Counted from the first letter of the stretch, positions 1 through 5,679 are shown. The stretch is DNA of 8,058 nt from Bacteroidia bacterium (GCA_030539475.1 JAUNRY010000020.1:1-8058), one strand, 5' to 3'. Program-made: numbers and translations. The notes: generated by a model from the sequence alone, not told the origin.

Positions 1-28
1 GTCTTTCGGGAATGGTTGATGTGTTCAT
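1..28 (-). CDS. possible start of a minus-strand gene running off the left edge
   Basis: Reading leftwards from an ATG at 28-26 gives MNTSTIPER with no stop before the window edge. A minus-strand match to the Bacteroidota -7 box (TAAATTTG, at 65-58) lies about 30 bases upstream, a usual distance. Only nine residues are visible, so no family can be named. The plus strand is also open for a short way here (one frame reads to a stop at 64-66), so the bases could instead be the tail of a rightward gene. This is a weak call based on start and promoter geometry alone. Confidence 0.3.
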
Positions 29-57
29 ACGTTGTAATTTTTTCATTTTATAAACTA

Positions 58-65
58 CAAATTTA
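58..65 (-). promoter_or_regulatory. candidate -7 box for the left-edge minus-strand gene
   Basis: On the minus strand the bases read TAAATTTG, matching the Bacteroidota sigma-ABfr -7 consensus TAnnTTTG, about 30 bases before the ATG at 28-26. No clear TTG -33 element is visible at the usual distance. The surrounding sequence is very AT-rich, so a chance match is quite possible. Confidence 0.3.
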
Positions 66-105
66 ACGATTTGTTCTTATATTAAAGAATTAAAAAGGAA
101 AATAA

Positions 106-158
106 ACTTTAAACAAACTATAAAGTGTTGCCAACGTGTAATAGTTAAACAAAACTAT
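106..158. repeat. two inverted repeats and an imperfect direct repeat upstream of the toxin-antitoxin module
   Basis: Two short perfect inverted repeats lie just upstream of the module: ACTTTA/TAAAGT at 106-111 and 121-126, and ATAGTT/AACTAT at 141-146 and 153-158. They overlap an imperfect direct repeat (111-126 and 147-163, start to start 36 bp) that differs by one inserted and one substituted base. Type II toxin-antitoxin operons are commonly autorepressed at such sites, so these are candidate operators. The background is AT-rich and six-base arms can arise by chance. The rest of 1-232 shows nothing further apart from the promoter boxes. Confidence 0.3.
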
Positions 159-185
159 GAAGTATTTTTTGTCAGTTTTTTTTTA

Positions 186-193
186 TAAATTTG
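186..193 (+). promoter_or_regulatory. candidate -7 promoter box for the toxin-antitoxin operon
   Basis: TAAATTTG matches TAnnTTTG exactly, 39 bases before the antitoxin ATG at 233. A TTTG at 168-171 could serve as the -33 element, though the 14-base gap is shorter than the usual 17-23. It sits directly after the inverted repeats at 106-158, an arrangement that would suit autorepression. Confidence 0.45.
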
Positions 194-232
194 TATTTCA
201 AACTCATTAATTACAGAGAGGTTAAATAGCTT

Positions 233-400
233 ATGATAATTGAAATTGAACAACCCGTTACTTCGCAAAAAGTACAAGATGCTTTGGGAGAACTGCAAAA
301 ACGGAAAGGGAAAAAATCGTTGCGTAAACATTTCGGGAAATTAAAGAGGGGTATTAATGCTCTAATTTATCAAAAAGAAATTCGGGATGAATGGCCTTAG
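233..400 (+). CDS. small antitoxin of a VapB-like type, partner of the PIN toxin
   Basis: A 55-residue protein, MIIEIEQPVTSQKVQDALGE... ending in DEWP, from ATG 233 to TAG 398-400. It is lysine/arginine-rich in the middle (KRKGKKSLRKHFGKLKRG, about residues 23-40) and ends in a YQKEIRDEW motif. This layout is typical of short antitoxins that precede PIN-domain toxins in Bacteroidota: an N-terminal strand and helix, a basic stretch, and an aromatic C-terminus that would wrap the toxin. Its end overlaps the toxin start by 14 bases, so the two are translationally coupled. A purine-rich AGAGAGG at 215-221 may help initiation. No DNA-binding fold can be recognised with certainty. The family assignment rests on size, composition and context. 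Confidence 0.82.
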   Translation: MIIEIEQPVTSQKVQDALGELQKRKGKKSLRKHFGKLKRGINALIYQKEIRDEWP

Positions 401-749
401 CTTTGTAGCAGATACTAATTTTCTTATAAATGTGCACGAAGGCAATCCTATAACAAAACCTTTCTTGGACACAACTCCCATTATTTCGGTCATTTCAGAA
501 ATAGAACTTTTGGGATGGCGCAATCTGTCTTTGGGCGACAAGAAAAAACTTGCCGCACTGTTGAACGATTGTATAATTATGCAACTAACTCCGGAAATTA
601 AAAACCTTGCAATCGAATTCAAACAACAAAATGTCATCAAAACTCCCGATGCTATCATTGCCGCTACGGCAAAGTTTCTTGAGCTGCCTTTGGTAACTTC
701 AGACAAAGGTTTCAAAAAAATTACCGATATGCAGATTATCTTGATATAA
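387..749 (+). CDS. PIN-domain ribonuclease toxin, VapC-like
   Basis: A 120-residue protein filled by a single PIN domain. The four expected acidic metal ligands can be placed: Asp9 in VADTNFLIN, Glu38 in VISEIELLG, Asp88 in TPDAIIAATA and Asp106 in VTSDKGF. PIN toxins are Mg/Mn-dependent endoribonucleases, many cleaving tRNA or the rRNA sarcin-ricin loop; the target here cannot be read from sequence. Length is slightly below the usual 125-140, without losing a motif. The ATG at 387 lies inside the antitoxin ORF (14-base overlap), so the toxin should be made only after the antitoxin. All catalytic residues are present, so the toxin is probably active. No hairpin terminator is seen in the 50 bases before folB. 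Confidence 0.9.
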   Translation: MNGLSFVADTNFLINVHEGNPITKPFLDTTPIISVISEIELLGWRNLSLGDKKKLAALLNDCIIMQLTPEIKNLAIEFKQQNVIKTPDAIIAATAKFLELPLVTSDKGFKKITDMQIILI

Positions 750-799
750 ATTCTATTCGTTCATCTTTTCATTCCATTTGGTTTGTAAAAAAAATACAT

Positions 800-1159
800 A
801 TGCCAACTTCCATCCGTCTCAAAAACATGAAATTTTACGCCTATCACGGCGTTCTTCCGCAGGAGCGAATTGAGGGGAACGATTTCGTGGTAAACGTAGC
901 GTTTACCGCCGATATCTCCAAATCTTTTGAAACCGATAACGTGGAAGATACGGTAAATTACGCCGAAGTGTATGATTTGGTTAAAGCCGAGATGGCCATA
1001 CCCAGCCAATTGATTGAGCATGTTGCCGGACGAATATTCACAAAAATAAAAAAATCATTCCCACAGATTAACACGCTGGAAGTACGGCTGGCAAAACTGA
1101 ATCCGCCTGTGAACGGCGAAGTGGGAGCATCGGAAGTTGTTATAGCCGGCAGTTATTAA
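800..1159 (+). CDS. folB: dihydroneopterin aldolase (folate biosynthesis)
   Basis: A 119-residue cytosolic enzyme that converts 7,8-dihydroneopterin to 6-hydroxymethyl-7,8-dihydropterin and glycolaldehyde in tetrahydrofolate synthesis. The length is normal for the family. Recognisable features are the N-terminal FYAYHGVLPQER segment with the pterin-site Glu22, VNYAEVYDLV with Tyr54, PSQLIEHVAGRI with Glu73, and the catalytic Lys99 in VRLAKLNPP. FolB usually forms a tunnel-like octamer. It stands alone here, 50 bases after the toxin and 86 before lptB, with no other folate gene in the window. No exact TAnnTTTG box lies in 750-799; TCCATTTG (773-780) is one base off and could be its promoter. 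Confidence 0.96.
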   Translation: MPTSIRLKNMKFYAYHGVLPQERIEGNDFVVNVAFTADISKSFETDNVEDTVNYAEVYDLVKAEMAIPSQLIEHVAGRIFTKIKKSFPQINTLEVRLAKLNPPVNGEVGASEVVIAGSY

Positions 1160-1166
1160 AAAGCCA

Positions 1167-1214
1167 TAAATCCCATACCCAAATCGTGCATCGCAAATCG
1201 TAAATCGTAAATGA
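1167..1214 (+). repeat. tandem heptamer array between folB and lptB
   Basis: Five consecutive 7-base units at 1180-1214 (CAAATCG, TGCATCG, CAAATCG, TAAATCG, TAAATGA) share the consensus YAAATCG. A degenerate start of the array (TAAATCC, then a six-base CATACC) reaches back to 1167. The array ends six bases before the lptB -7 box, so it occupies the place of the -33 element. Confidence 0.75.
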
Positions 1215-1219
1215 TTTAC

Positions 1220-1227
1220 TATCTTTG
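1220..1227 (+). promoter_or_regulatory. -7 promoter box for lptB-ruvX-def
   Basis: TATCTTTG is an exact TAnnTTTG match, followed by the frequent downstream TAC. Transcription would start near 1233, leaving a leader of about 13 bases before the ATG at 1246. No TTG -33 element is seen, because the heptamer array fills that position. The box also argues against the upstream TTG at 1225 as the lptB start codon, since that codon lies inside it. Confidence 0.72.
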
Positions 1228-1245
1228 TACAAATTTTTCGAGAAA

Positions 1246-2082
1246 ATGGATGAACATTTAAACGAAATAAAGCTCTCTTCCGATGCCGAAGAGCCTGTTT
1301 TTTCACCTGACACCCATACAGAACCGGCTGAACCGCTGGTTCTTCGTACCGAAAATCTGGTAAAGAAATACGGCAAGCGTACGGTGGTAAGCCACGTTTC
1401 CATCAACCTGAAACAAGGCGAAATTGTTGGTTTGCTGGGTCCTAACGGAGCCGGAAAAACCACCACGTTTTACATGACGGTAGGCCTCATTGTCCCCAAC
1501 GAAGGAAGCATCTACCTGGGCGACCAGAACATTACCAAGTATCCGGTTTACAAACGCGCACAATACGGAATCGGCTACTTGGCGCAGGAAGCGTCTATCT
1601 TTCGGAAAATGACGGTAGAAGACAACATAAAATCGGTACTGGAATTTACCGATAAAACGCCCGATGAGCAAAAACACAAACTGGAAGAACTGATTTCCGA
1701 ATTTGGGTTGGAAAAGGTTAGGAAAAATTCGGGAGACCGCTTATCGGGCGGGGAGCGCCGCCGTTCCGAAATTGCCCGATGCCTGGCAATAGACCCCAAA
1801 TTCATCATGCTCGACGAGCCTTTTGCCGGTGTAGACCCCATTGCCGTTCAAGATATTCAATCGATAGTGGCGCAACTGAAATACAGAAACATAGGCATTC
1901 TCATTACCGACCACAACGTGGACGAAACGCTAAGCATCACCGACCGCGCTTACCTGCTTTTCGAAGGCCGCGTGCTGTTTCAGGGAACGGCCGAAGAACT
2001 GGCGGAAAATCCGGTTGTGAGAGAAAAATACCTGGGACGCGATTTCGAATTGCGCCGAAAAAACTTCGAAATGACGCAATGA
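1246..2082 (+). CDS. lptB: LPS export ABC transporter ATP-binding protein
   Basis: A 278-residue cytoplasmic ATPase of the LptB2FG complex, which extracts lipopolysaccharide from the inner membrane and drives it across the periplasm. All ABC motifs are intact: Walker A GPNGAGKT (65-72), Q-loop Gln114 in YLAQEASIF, signature LSGGE (166-170), Walker B IMLDEP with Asp190-Glu191, and switch His223 in TDHNVDET. YLAQEASIFRKMTVEDNI and SGGERRRSEIAR are characteristic of LptB. LptB is usually about 240 residues; this one has an extra acidic N-terminus of about 30 (MDEHLNEIKLSSDAEEP...). The start was placed at ATG 1246 because an in-frame TTG at 1225 lies within the promoter box, and no other start occurs before the conserved LVLRTENLVKKYGKR. 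It overlaps ruvX by the four bases ATGA. LptF/LptG are not in the window. Confidence 0.95.
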   Translation: MDEHLNEIKLSSDAEEPVFSPDTHTEPAEPLVLRTENLVKKYGKRTVVSHVSINLKQGEIVGLLGPNGAGKTTTFYMTVGLIVPNEGSIYLGDQNITKYPVYKRAQYGIGYLAQEASIFRKMTVEDNIKSVLEFTDKTPDEQKHKLEELISEFGLEKVRKNSGDRLSGGERRRSEIARCLAIDPKFIMLDEPFAGVDPIAVQDIQSIVAQLKYRNIGILITDHNVDETLSITDRAYLLFEGRVLFQGTAEELAENPVVREKYLGRDFELRRKNFEMTQ

Positions 2083-2552
2083 GCAGACTTCTCGCCATCG
2101 ATTACGGAAAAAAACGCACGGGAATTGCCGTGAGCGACCCGTTGCAGATTATTGCCAACGGATTAACAACGGTGGAAACAGCAAAACTTTTCGAATTTCT
2201 GAAATCGTACTTCGAAAAAGAAAAAGTGGAAAAGGTAATTATAGGGTTGCCCCGGCAAATGAACAACCAGGTGTCGGAAAATTTTCCAAGAATAGAACAA
2301 TTTACAAATCAATTAAAAAAAATATATCCAACGCTGAATGTTGAATATTTCGACGAACGATTTACATCGAAAATGGCTCAGCAAACAATGATTGACGGTG
2401 GATTAAAGAAAAAAGACCGCCAAAACAAAGCGTTGGTAGACGAAATCAGCGCCACCATTATCCTGCAAGGGTATATGGAAAGCCGAATTTATGACAAGGA
2501 GAAAGGGCGACCTGGCGAAAAGGCGAAAAAGCAAGATACTCAGAACTCATAA
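2079..2552 (+). CDS. ruvX: YqgF/RuvX RNase H-fold nuclease (16S rRNA 5' processing / putative Holliday junction resolvase)
   Basis: A 157-residue protein with the YqgF signature: DYGKKRTGIAVSD (8-20, catalytic Asp8), VIIGLPRQMN (53-62), VEYFDERFTS with Asp92/Glu93, and ALVDEISA with Asp121. The family cleaves near the 5' end of pre-16S rRNA in Escherichia coli (YqgF) and has been called a Holliday-junction resolvase elsewhere; both are nuclease roles of one RNase H fold. ATG 2079 overlaps the lptB stop, so the genes are coupled; the frame is open further upstream only because it shadows lptB. Family members are usually 138-150 residues. The extra lysine-rich C-terminus (143-157) is encoded by simple tandem repeats, with its TAA at 2550-2552 inside a heptamer array, so it is probably a recent, non-functional extension. 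Confidence 0.93.
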   Translation: MSRLLAIDYGKKRTGIAVSDPLQIIANGLTTVETAKLFEFLKSYFEKEKVEKVIIGLPRQMNNQVSENFPRIEQFTNQLKKIYPTLNVEYFDERFTSKMAQQTMIDGGLKKKDRQNKALVDEISATIILQGYMESRIYDKEKGRPGEKAKKQDTQNS

Positions 2553-2565
2553 CTCATTACTCCAA
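2506..2565 (+). repeat. back-to-back 8-bp and 7-bp tandem arrays at the ruvX-def junction
   Basis: Bases 2506-2537 form four 8-base units (GGCGACCT, GGCGAAAA, GGCGAAAA, AGCAAGAT). They are followed directly by four 7-base units at 2538-2565 (ACTCAGA, ACTCATA, ACTCATT, ACTCCAA). The first array and part of the second are translated as the RuvX tail. The second array fills the 15-base gap up to two bases before the def ATG. No ribosome-binding sequence is visible in it. Confidence 0.75.
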
Positions 2566-2567
2566 AT

Positions 2568-3125
2568 ATGATTTTACCGATATACGTGTACGGACATCCC
2601 ATTTTAAGAAAAGTAGCCACAGATATTGACGCGGAAAATTATCCCAATCTGAAAGAACTGGTCGACAACATGTATGAAACCATGTACAATGCCGATGGCG
2701 TTGGCCTTGCCGGCCCGCAAGTAGGACTGGAAGACCGCATTTTTGTGGTTGATCTGGAACCGTTGGCAGATGACGAACATCCTGAATTTAAGAATTTTAA
2801 AAAAGCTTTCATCAACGCGCATATCACTGAGCGCACAGGCGATTTGGTGCATGTGGAAGAAGGCTGCCTGAGTATTCCGGGAATCCACGAAAAAGTTCCG
2901 CGCGAAGCCCAAATCCGCATTAAATACCTCGACGAAAATCTTCAGCCACACGACGAAGAATACACCGGTTTTATGGCGCGCGTTATCCAGCACGAATACG
3001 ACCATCTCGATGGCATAATGTTTACCGACCGCATTTCACCGATGCGCAAGCGTATGGTAAAAAGCAAGTTGGCAAATATGGAGAAAGGTAAGGTTAAGTG
3101 CAATTATCGGATTAAAACGGTATAA
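2568..3125 (+). CDS. def: peptide deformylase
   Basis: A 185-residue cytosolic metalloenzyme that removes the N-formyl group from nascent proteins before methionine excision. The three family motifs are complete: GVGLAGPQVG (44-53), EGCLS (98-102) with metal ligand Cys100, and QHEYDHLDG with ligands His142 and His146 and catalytic Glu143. The ligands normally hold Fe2+ or Zn2+. The insert after motif 1 (DLEPLADDEHPEFKNFKKAF) and the length match Bacteroidota type 1 deformylases. It starts 15 bases after the ruvX stop, in the same direction, and is the last gene of the lptB-ruvX-def unit. The convergent plsC ends only 29 bases beyond its stop, with no clear hairpin terminator between them. Confidence 0.97.
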   Translation: MILPIYVYGHPILRKVATDIDAENYPNLKELVDNMYETMYNADGVGLAGPQVGLEDRIFVVDLEPLADDEHPEFKNFKKAFINAHITERTGDLVHVEEGCLSIPGIHEKVPREAQIRIKYLDENLQPHDEEYTGFMARVIQHEYDHLDGIMFTDRISPMRKRMVKSKLANMEKGKVKCNYRIKTV

Positions 3126-3154
3126 CAATTCTCTTTCACGAAATCGGGAGTTTT

Positions 3155-3889
3155 CTAATCCTTGAATCTTTCCCACAGCGCGGAATGAATAATTTCCCTG
3201 GATTTATCTATTAAGGCAGGAATATCGGCTTCGATAAGACCTTCGGTGGGTATGGGCTTATGTATTATCAGCTCCAGCCTGCTGGGTTTCAACGATAACG
3301 TCCCCCTCTTCAGTACATCGAAAGGCCCGTTGAGCGTTAAGGGCACGATGGGTAATTTCAGGTCGTAAGCAATTTGATACGCTCCGCGTTTAAATCGGCT
3401 CAATTTTCCGGTGTGCGAACGGGCTCCTTCGGGAAACAGCATGATGGAAACGCCGTCAACAATCTCTTCCTTAGCTTCTTTTATGGTATTGGCACGCGCT
3501 GCCGGGCTGGAATTATCAACAAAAACATGCCCGGCCATCTTAGAGGCGTATCCCACCAACGGAATCTTTCGCAAGCTGGCCTTTTGAATCCACTTAATGT
3601 TCTGATTTAAAAAACCGTATGTTAGAAAAATATCAAAAGCCCCTTGATGATTGGCCACAAAAATATACGAGCCGCGCGGATTCAGGTTTTCGTGTCCGCT
3701 GCTTTTAATGCGGCACAATGCCAGCCAGCAAGTGAACCTCGACCACCACTTAGGCGGATAATATCCCCAAAACCGGCTTCCGAAAACAGGCGCAAAAATC
3801 ATTACCGTTAGCGCCGTTATAATGGTAAGCACAACAAAGATGGGCACGAAAATAAGCCACTGATACAAAAAACTGAATATTGCCTTCAT
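3155..3889 (-). CDS. plsC: 1-acyl-sn-glycerol-3-phosphate acyltransferase (PlsC family)
   Basis: A 244-residue inner-membrane enzyme that transfers an acyl chain to lysophosphatidic acid, giving phosphatidic acid for phospholipid synthesis. A hydrophobic N-terminal segment (about 4-37) anchors it. It is followed by the catalytic HX4D motif in VANHQGAFDIF (His81, Asp86), the substrate-binding block LFPEGARSHTGKL (151-163), and VPLTLNGPF (182-190). Length is normal for bacterial PlsC. The family also includes acyltransferases for ornithine lipids, so the acceptor is inferred rather than proven. Transcribed alone on the minus strand, with a candidate promoter at 3912-3919, it converges on def. 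Confidence 0.88.
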   Translation of the reverse strand: MKAIFSFLYQWLIFVPIFVVLTIITALTVMIFAPVFGSRFWGYYPPKWWSRFTCWLALCRIKSSGHENLNPRGSYIFVANHQGAFDIFLTYGFLNQNIKWIQKASLRKIPLVGYASKMAGHVFVDNSSPAARANTIKEAKEEIVDGVSIMLFPEGARSHTGKLSRFKRGAYQIAYDLKLPIVPLTLNGPFDVLKRGTLSLKPSRLELIIHKPIPTEGLIEADIPALIDKSREIIHSALWERFKD

Positions 3890-3911
3890 AACATGGAATT
3901 AATCGATGGAA

Positions 3912-3919
3912 CAAAAATA
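3912..3919 (-). promoter_or_regulatory. -7 promoter box for plsC
   Basis: The minus strand reads TATTTTTG, an exact TAnnTTTG match, 22 bases before the plsC ATG (3889-3887). It predicts a short leader of about 15 bases. No TTG -33 element is obvious. A small perfect hairpin, CGTGG/CCACG with a T5 loop at 3951-3965, lies just upstream and could be an operator or chance. Confidence 0.5.
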
Positions 3920-3988
3920 ATAATTTTTGCCGTTCTTCACCTATAAAATTCGTGGTTTTTCCACGTTATGCAAGTTTTTAGCCGTACA

Positions 3989-4022
3989 TTGGAATTTTTA
4001 ATCTAAATAATTTTATTATTTG
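3989..4022 (+). promoter_or_regulatory. weak candidate promoter for the 94-residue membrane protein
   Basis: A TTG at 3989-3991 and ATTATTTG at 4015-4022 have about the spacing of a Bacteroidota -33/-7 pair, but the -7 box lacks the expected TA at its first two positions. The gene at 4080 must be expressed from this AT-rich gap, because its upstream neighbour is divergent. No better box is seen in 3890-4079. Confidence 0.25.
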
Positions 4023-4079
4023 TGGAATTTTGTGTTTATTTGCGTTACGAAATCAAAAAACATAATATAATAAACACAC

Positions 4080-4364
4080 ATGAAAGAATTAGCAAGGTAT
4101 TCAGGCGTGATAGTAATGATTATTGGAGTGTTGATATTGGCGATTCCATTTTTCAGCGGAACAACCAACAACACAAATCTTTTAATTGGATTGCTATTGG
4201 TAATTGAAGGTTTCTTAGGACACCTCTATGTGAACAACATGAAAAAAGGAAGCATTGTAAGCAACATTGTTTGGGCAATTATTCTTTTGATTATTCCTTA
4301 TTTTCTTTTCACAGCAATGAAAAATCTGGCATACAGTAAAGATGAATTTGCGCTGTATAATTAA
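4080..4364 (+). CDS. small hypothetical membrane protein with three predicted transmembrane helices
   Basis: A 94-residue protein whose function I do not recognise. Three hydrophobic stretches are visible: about residues 7-26 (YSGVIVMIIGVLILAIPFF), 33-51 (NLLIGLLLVIEGFLGHLYV) and 60-80 (VSNIVWAIILLIIPYFLFTAM). They are separated by a short Thr/Asn-rich loop (SGTTNNTN) and a basic loop (NNMKKGS), and followed by a polar tail. The basic loop would place the second-third connection in the cytoplasm by the positive-inside rule. There is no signal-peptide cleavage site and no catalytic motif. ATG 4080 was chosen because the first hydrophobic helix begins right after it. The gene stands alone, diverging from plsC and converging on the FabH-like gene, with a strong terminator 25 bases after its stop. 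Confidence 0.75.
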   Translation: MKELARYSGVIVMIIGVLILAIPFFSGTTNNTNLLIGLLLVIEGFLGHLYVNNMKKGSIVSNIVWAIILLIIPYFLFTAMKNLAYSKDEFALYN

Positions 4365-4388
4365 GTAAAACAAAAACAACAACGGTAA

Positions 4389-4439
4389 AACACACAAAAA
4401 AAGAGGGCTTCTAAAAAAAGTCCTCTTTTTTTGTGTGTT
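4389..4439. terminator. bidirectional rho-independent terminator
   Basis: Two arms, 4389-4410 and 4418-4439, form a stem of 22 pairs, one of them G-T, closing a seven-base loop. The outer 18 pairs are perfect and include an A7/T7 block, so the hairpin carries a T-run on its 3' side whichever strand is read. It lies between two convergent genes (small membrane protein on +, FabH-like on -) and can terminate both. Confidence 0.9.
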
Positions 4440-4447
4440 ACTAATTG

Positions 4448-4471
4448 CGGGGCAACTTCAACGCTGCCCCG
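4448..4471. other. GC-rich hairpin just after the FabH-like stop codon
   Basis: CGGGGCA (4448-4454) and TGCCCCG (4465-4471) pair perfectly as seven base pairs around a ten-base loop. The hairpin lies 12 bases beyond the FabH-like stop on the minus strand and is not followed by a T-run. It is more likely a 3'-UTR structure stabilising that mRNA, or an aid to the terminator beyond it, than a terminator itself. Confidence 0.6.
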
Positions 4472-4483
4472 TGAGAACTGATT

Positions 4484-5566
4484 TTACGGCATTTTGTAAA
4501 TAACGCTGTTTATATTCATTCCCGCACCCACCGAAGCAAGCACAAGATTATCGCCCGATGAAACGCTGTGTTCGTTCATTTCCCCTCTCATCACCATATC
4601 AAGCAACGTGGGAACCGTTGCAACAGACGAGTTTCCGAGCCACGAAATAGTCATGGGCATTACCGATTCGGGAATATCGCTGATGTGGTAAAGTTTAAAA
4701 AGCCTTTTCAGTATGGCATCGTCCATTTTTCCGTTTGCCTGATGAATGAGTACTTTCTTCACGTCGTTCACATGCAGTTTCAGTTTGTCCAACGCCGATT
4801 TTATGGCCTTGGGCACATTTTCCAGCGCGTACTGATACAACCGCCTTCCGTTCATCTTCAGGTATAAGTCCTTTGTTTGGGCCAACTCAGGGTTGTACGA
4901 ATATCCCATGTGCAATAAATTCACGTACTCCATGGCGTCGCTTCGCGAATTGTGTCCGATAATTCCAACCGGAGTTTCGCTTTCCACACCTTCAACAATG
5001 GCCGCGCCGGCGCCATCGGCGTAAATCATGCTGTCTCTGTCGTACGGATCGGAAACCCTCGACAGAATATCGGCGCCAATAACCAGTACTTTTTTGGCAT
5101 CGCCCGAACGAATGTAATAATCTGCCTGAATAAGCACCTGAACCCAGCCGGGACAACCGTACAACACATCGTAAGCAACCGTATTGGGATTCTGAATTCC
5201 CAGCTTGGCTTTTACACGGGCGGCAAGCGTGGGCAACACGTCAACACGAGGATGGTTGGGGTAAGTTTCGCCGAAATTATGCGCCAAAATCACATAATCA
5301 AGCTCTTCCTTGTCTATTCCGGCAGCCTCGATGGCCTTTTCGGCGGCCGCCACCGCCAAGTCTGAGGTTAATTCGTTGTCTTCGGCATATCTCCTTTCGG
5401 AAATAGTGGTTATCTCCTCAAATTTGTCAACAATTTCGCGGTTCTCTTTTTCAATCTTTTCTCCTGTCGATTCGAGAAATTCATAATTCAGAAAATCATC
5501 GTTCTTAACTATTTTTGAAGGAACGTAACTTCCGGTTCCTGTGATGATGCTGTATATTTTTTTCAT
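4484..5566 (-). CDS. FabH-like 3-oxoacyl-ACP synthase III family protein
   Basis: A 360-residue thiolase-fold condensing enzyme. The Cys-His-Asn triad of ketoacyl synthase III is complete: Cys138 in DVLYGCPGW, His275 in VLIHQANGKM, and Asn312 in SWLGNSSVATVPTLL. It should condense an acyl thioester with malonyl-ACP by decarboxylation, in the cytoplasm. It is longer than typical FabH (about 315-335), with an extra charged segment around residues 31-52 (ESTGEKIEKENREIVDKFEE). This replaces the region that in classic FabH holds the CoA-binding Trp (STDEWI), so the primer may not be acetyl-CoA. The gene stands alone, without fabD, fabG or an acyl-carrier protein nearby. A secondary-metabolite or branched-primer role is therefore as possible as fatty-acid initiation, and no symbol is given. 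Its promoter is at 5602-5609. Confidence 0.88.
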   Translation of the reverse strand: MKKIYSIITGTGSYVPSKIVKNDDFLNYEFLESTGEKIEKENREIVDKFEEITTISERRYAEDNELTSDLAVAAAEKAIEAAGIDKEELDYVILAHNFGETYPNHPRVDVLPTLAARVKAKLGIQNPNTVAYDVLYGCPGWVQVLIQADYYIRSGDAKKVLVIGADILSRVSDPYDRDSMIYADGAGAAIVEGVESETPVGIIGHNSRSDAMEYVNLLHMGYSYNPELAQTKDLYLKMNGRRLYQYALENVPKAIKSALDKLKLHVNDVKKVLIHQANGKMDDAILKRLFKLYHISDIPESVMPMTISWLGNSSVATVPTLLDMVMRGEMNEHSVSSGDNLVLASVGAGMNINSVIYKMP

Positions 5567-5601
5567 AATCGATTGTTTGTTATCAATAACCTAATTTTTT
5601 A

Positions 5602-5609
5602 CAAAGGTA
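5602..5609 (-). promoter_or_regulatory. -7 promoter box for the FabH-like gene
   Basis: The minus strand reads TACCTTTG, an exact match to TAnnTTTG, 35 bases before the ATG at 5566-5564. It predicts a leader of about 25-30 bases. A TTTG (minus strand, 5625-5622) lies upstream but too close for a standard -33 element. The box lies in the 113-base gap after the LLM gene, giving the FabH-like gene its own transcript. Confidence 0.7.
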
Positions 5610-5679
5610 GTAATTTATTATCAAAGCCTTTAAAATTTGAAGATTTATAAAACCCATTTTCACATACATGCCGAAAAAA

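Noticed and set aside
1..232. tRNA or other structured RNA in the left intergenic region
   Set aside because: No cloverleaf, TΨC-like sequence or long stem was found; the region is simply AT-rich.
362..715. 117-residue ORF antisense to the PIN toxin
   Set aside because: The plus-strand frame has all PIN motifs; the antisense frame has no recognisable features.
1167..1214. CRISPR array
   Set aside because: Units are only seven bases, contiguous, without spacers, and there are no cas genes.
1225..1245. Upstream TTG start for lptB adding seven residues
   Set aside because: The TTG lies inside the TATCTTTG promoter box, so it would be upstream of the transcript start; ATG 1246 is used.
1779..2078. 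Upstream extension of the ruvX reading frame giving a 257-residue protein
   Set aside because: It overlaps lptB in another frame, is rich in Arg/His/Pro, and the conserved RuvX N-terminus begins at ATG 2079.
3126..3154. Terminator between def and plsC
   Set aside because: No stem of useful length with a T-run is present in the 29 bases.
4022..4207. 61-residue ORF overlapping the small membrane protein
   Set aside because: It has a non-ATG start inside the presumed promoter and no hydrophobic or domain signal; the overlapping 94-residue frame is clearly the coding one.
4952..5365. 137-residue ORF antisense to the FabH-like gene
   Set aside because: Its sequence is a shadow of a well-conserved enzyme on the other strand, with no domain or promoter of its own.
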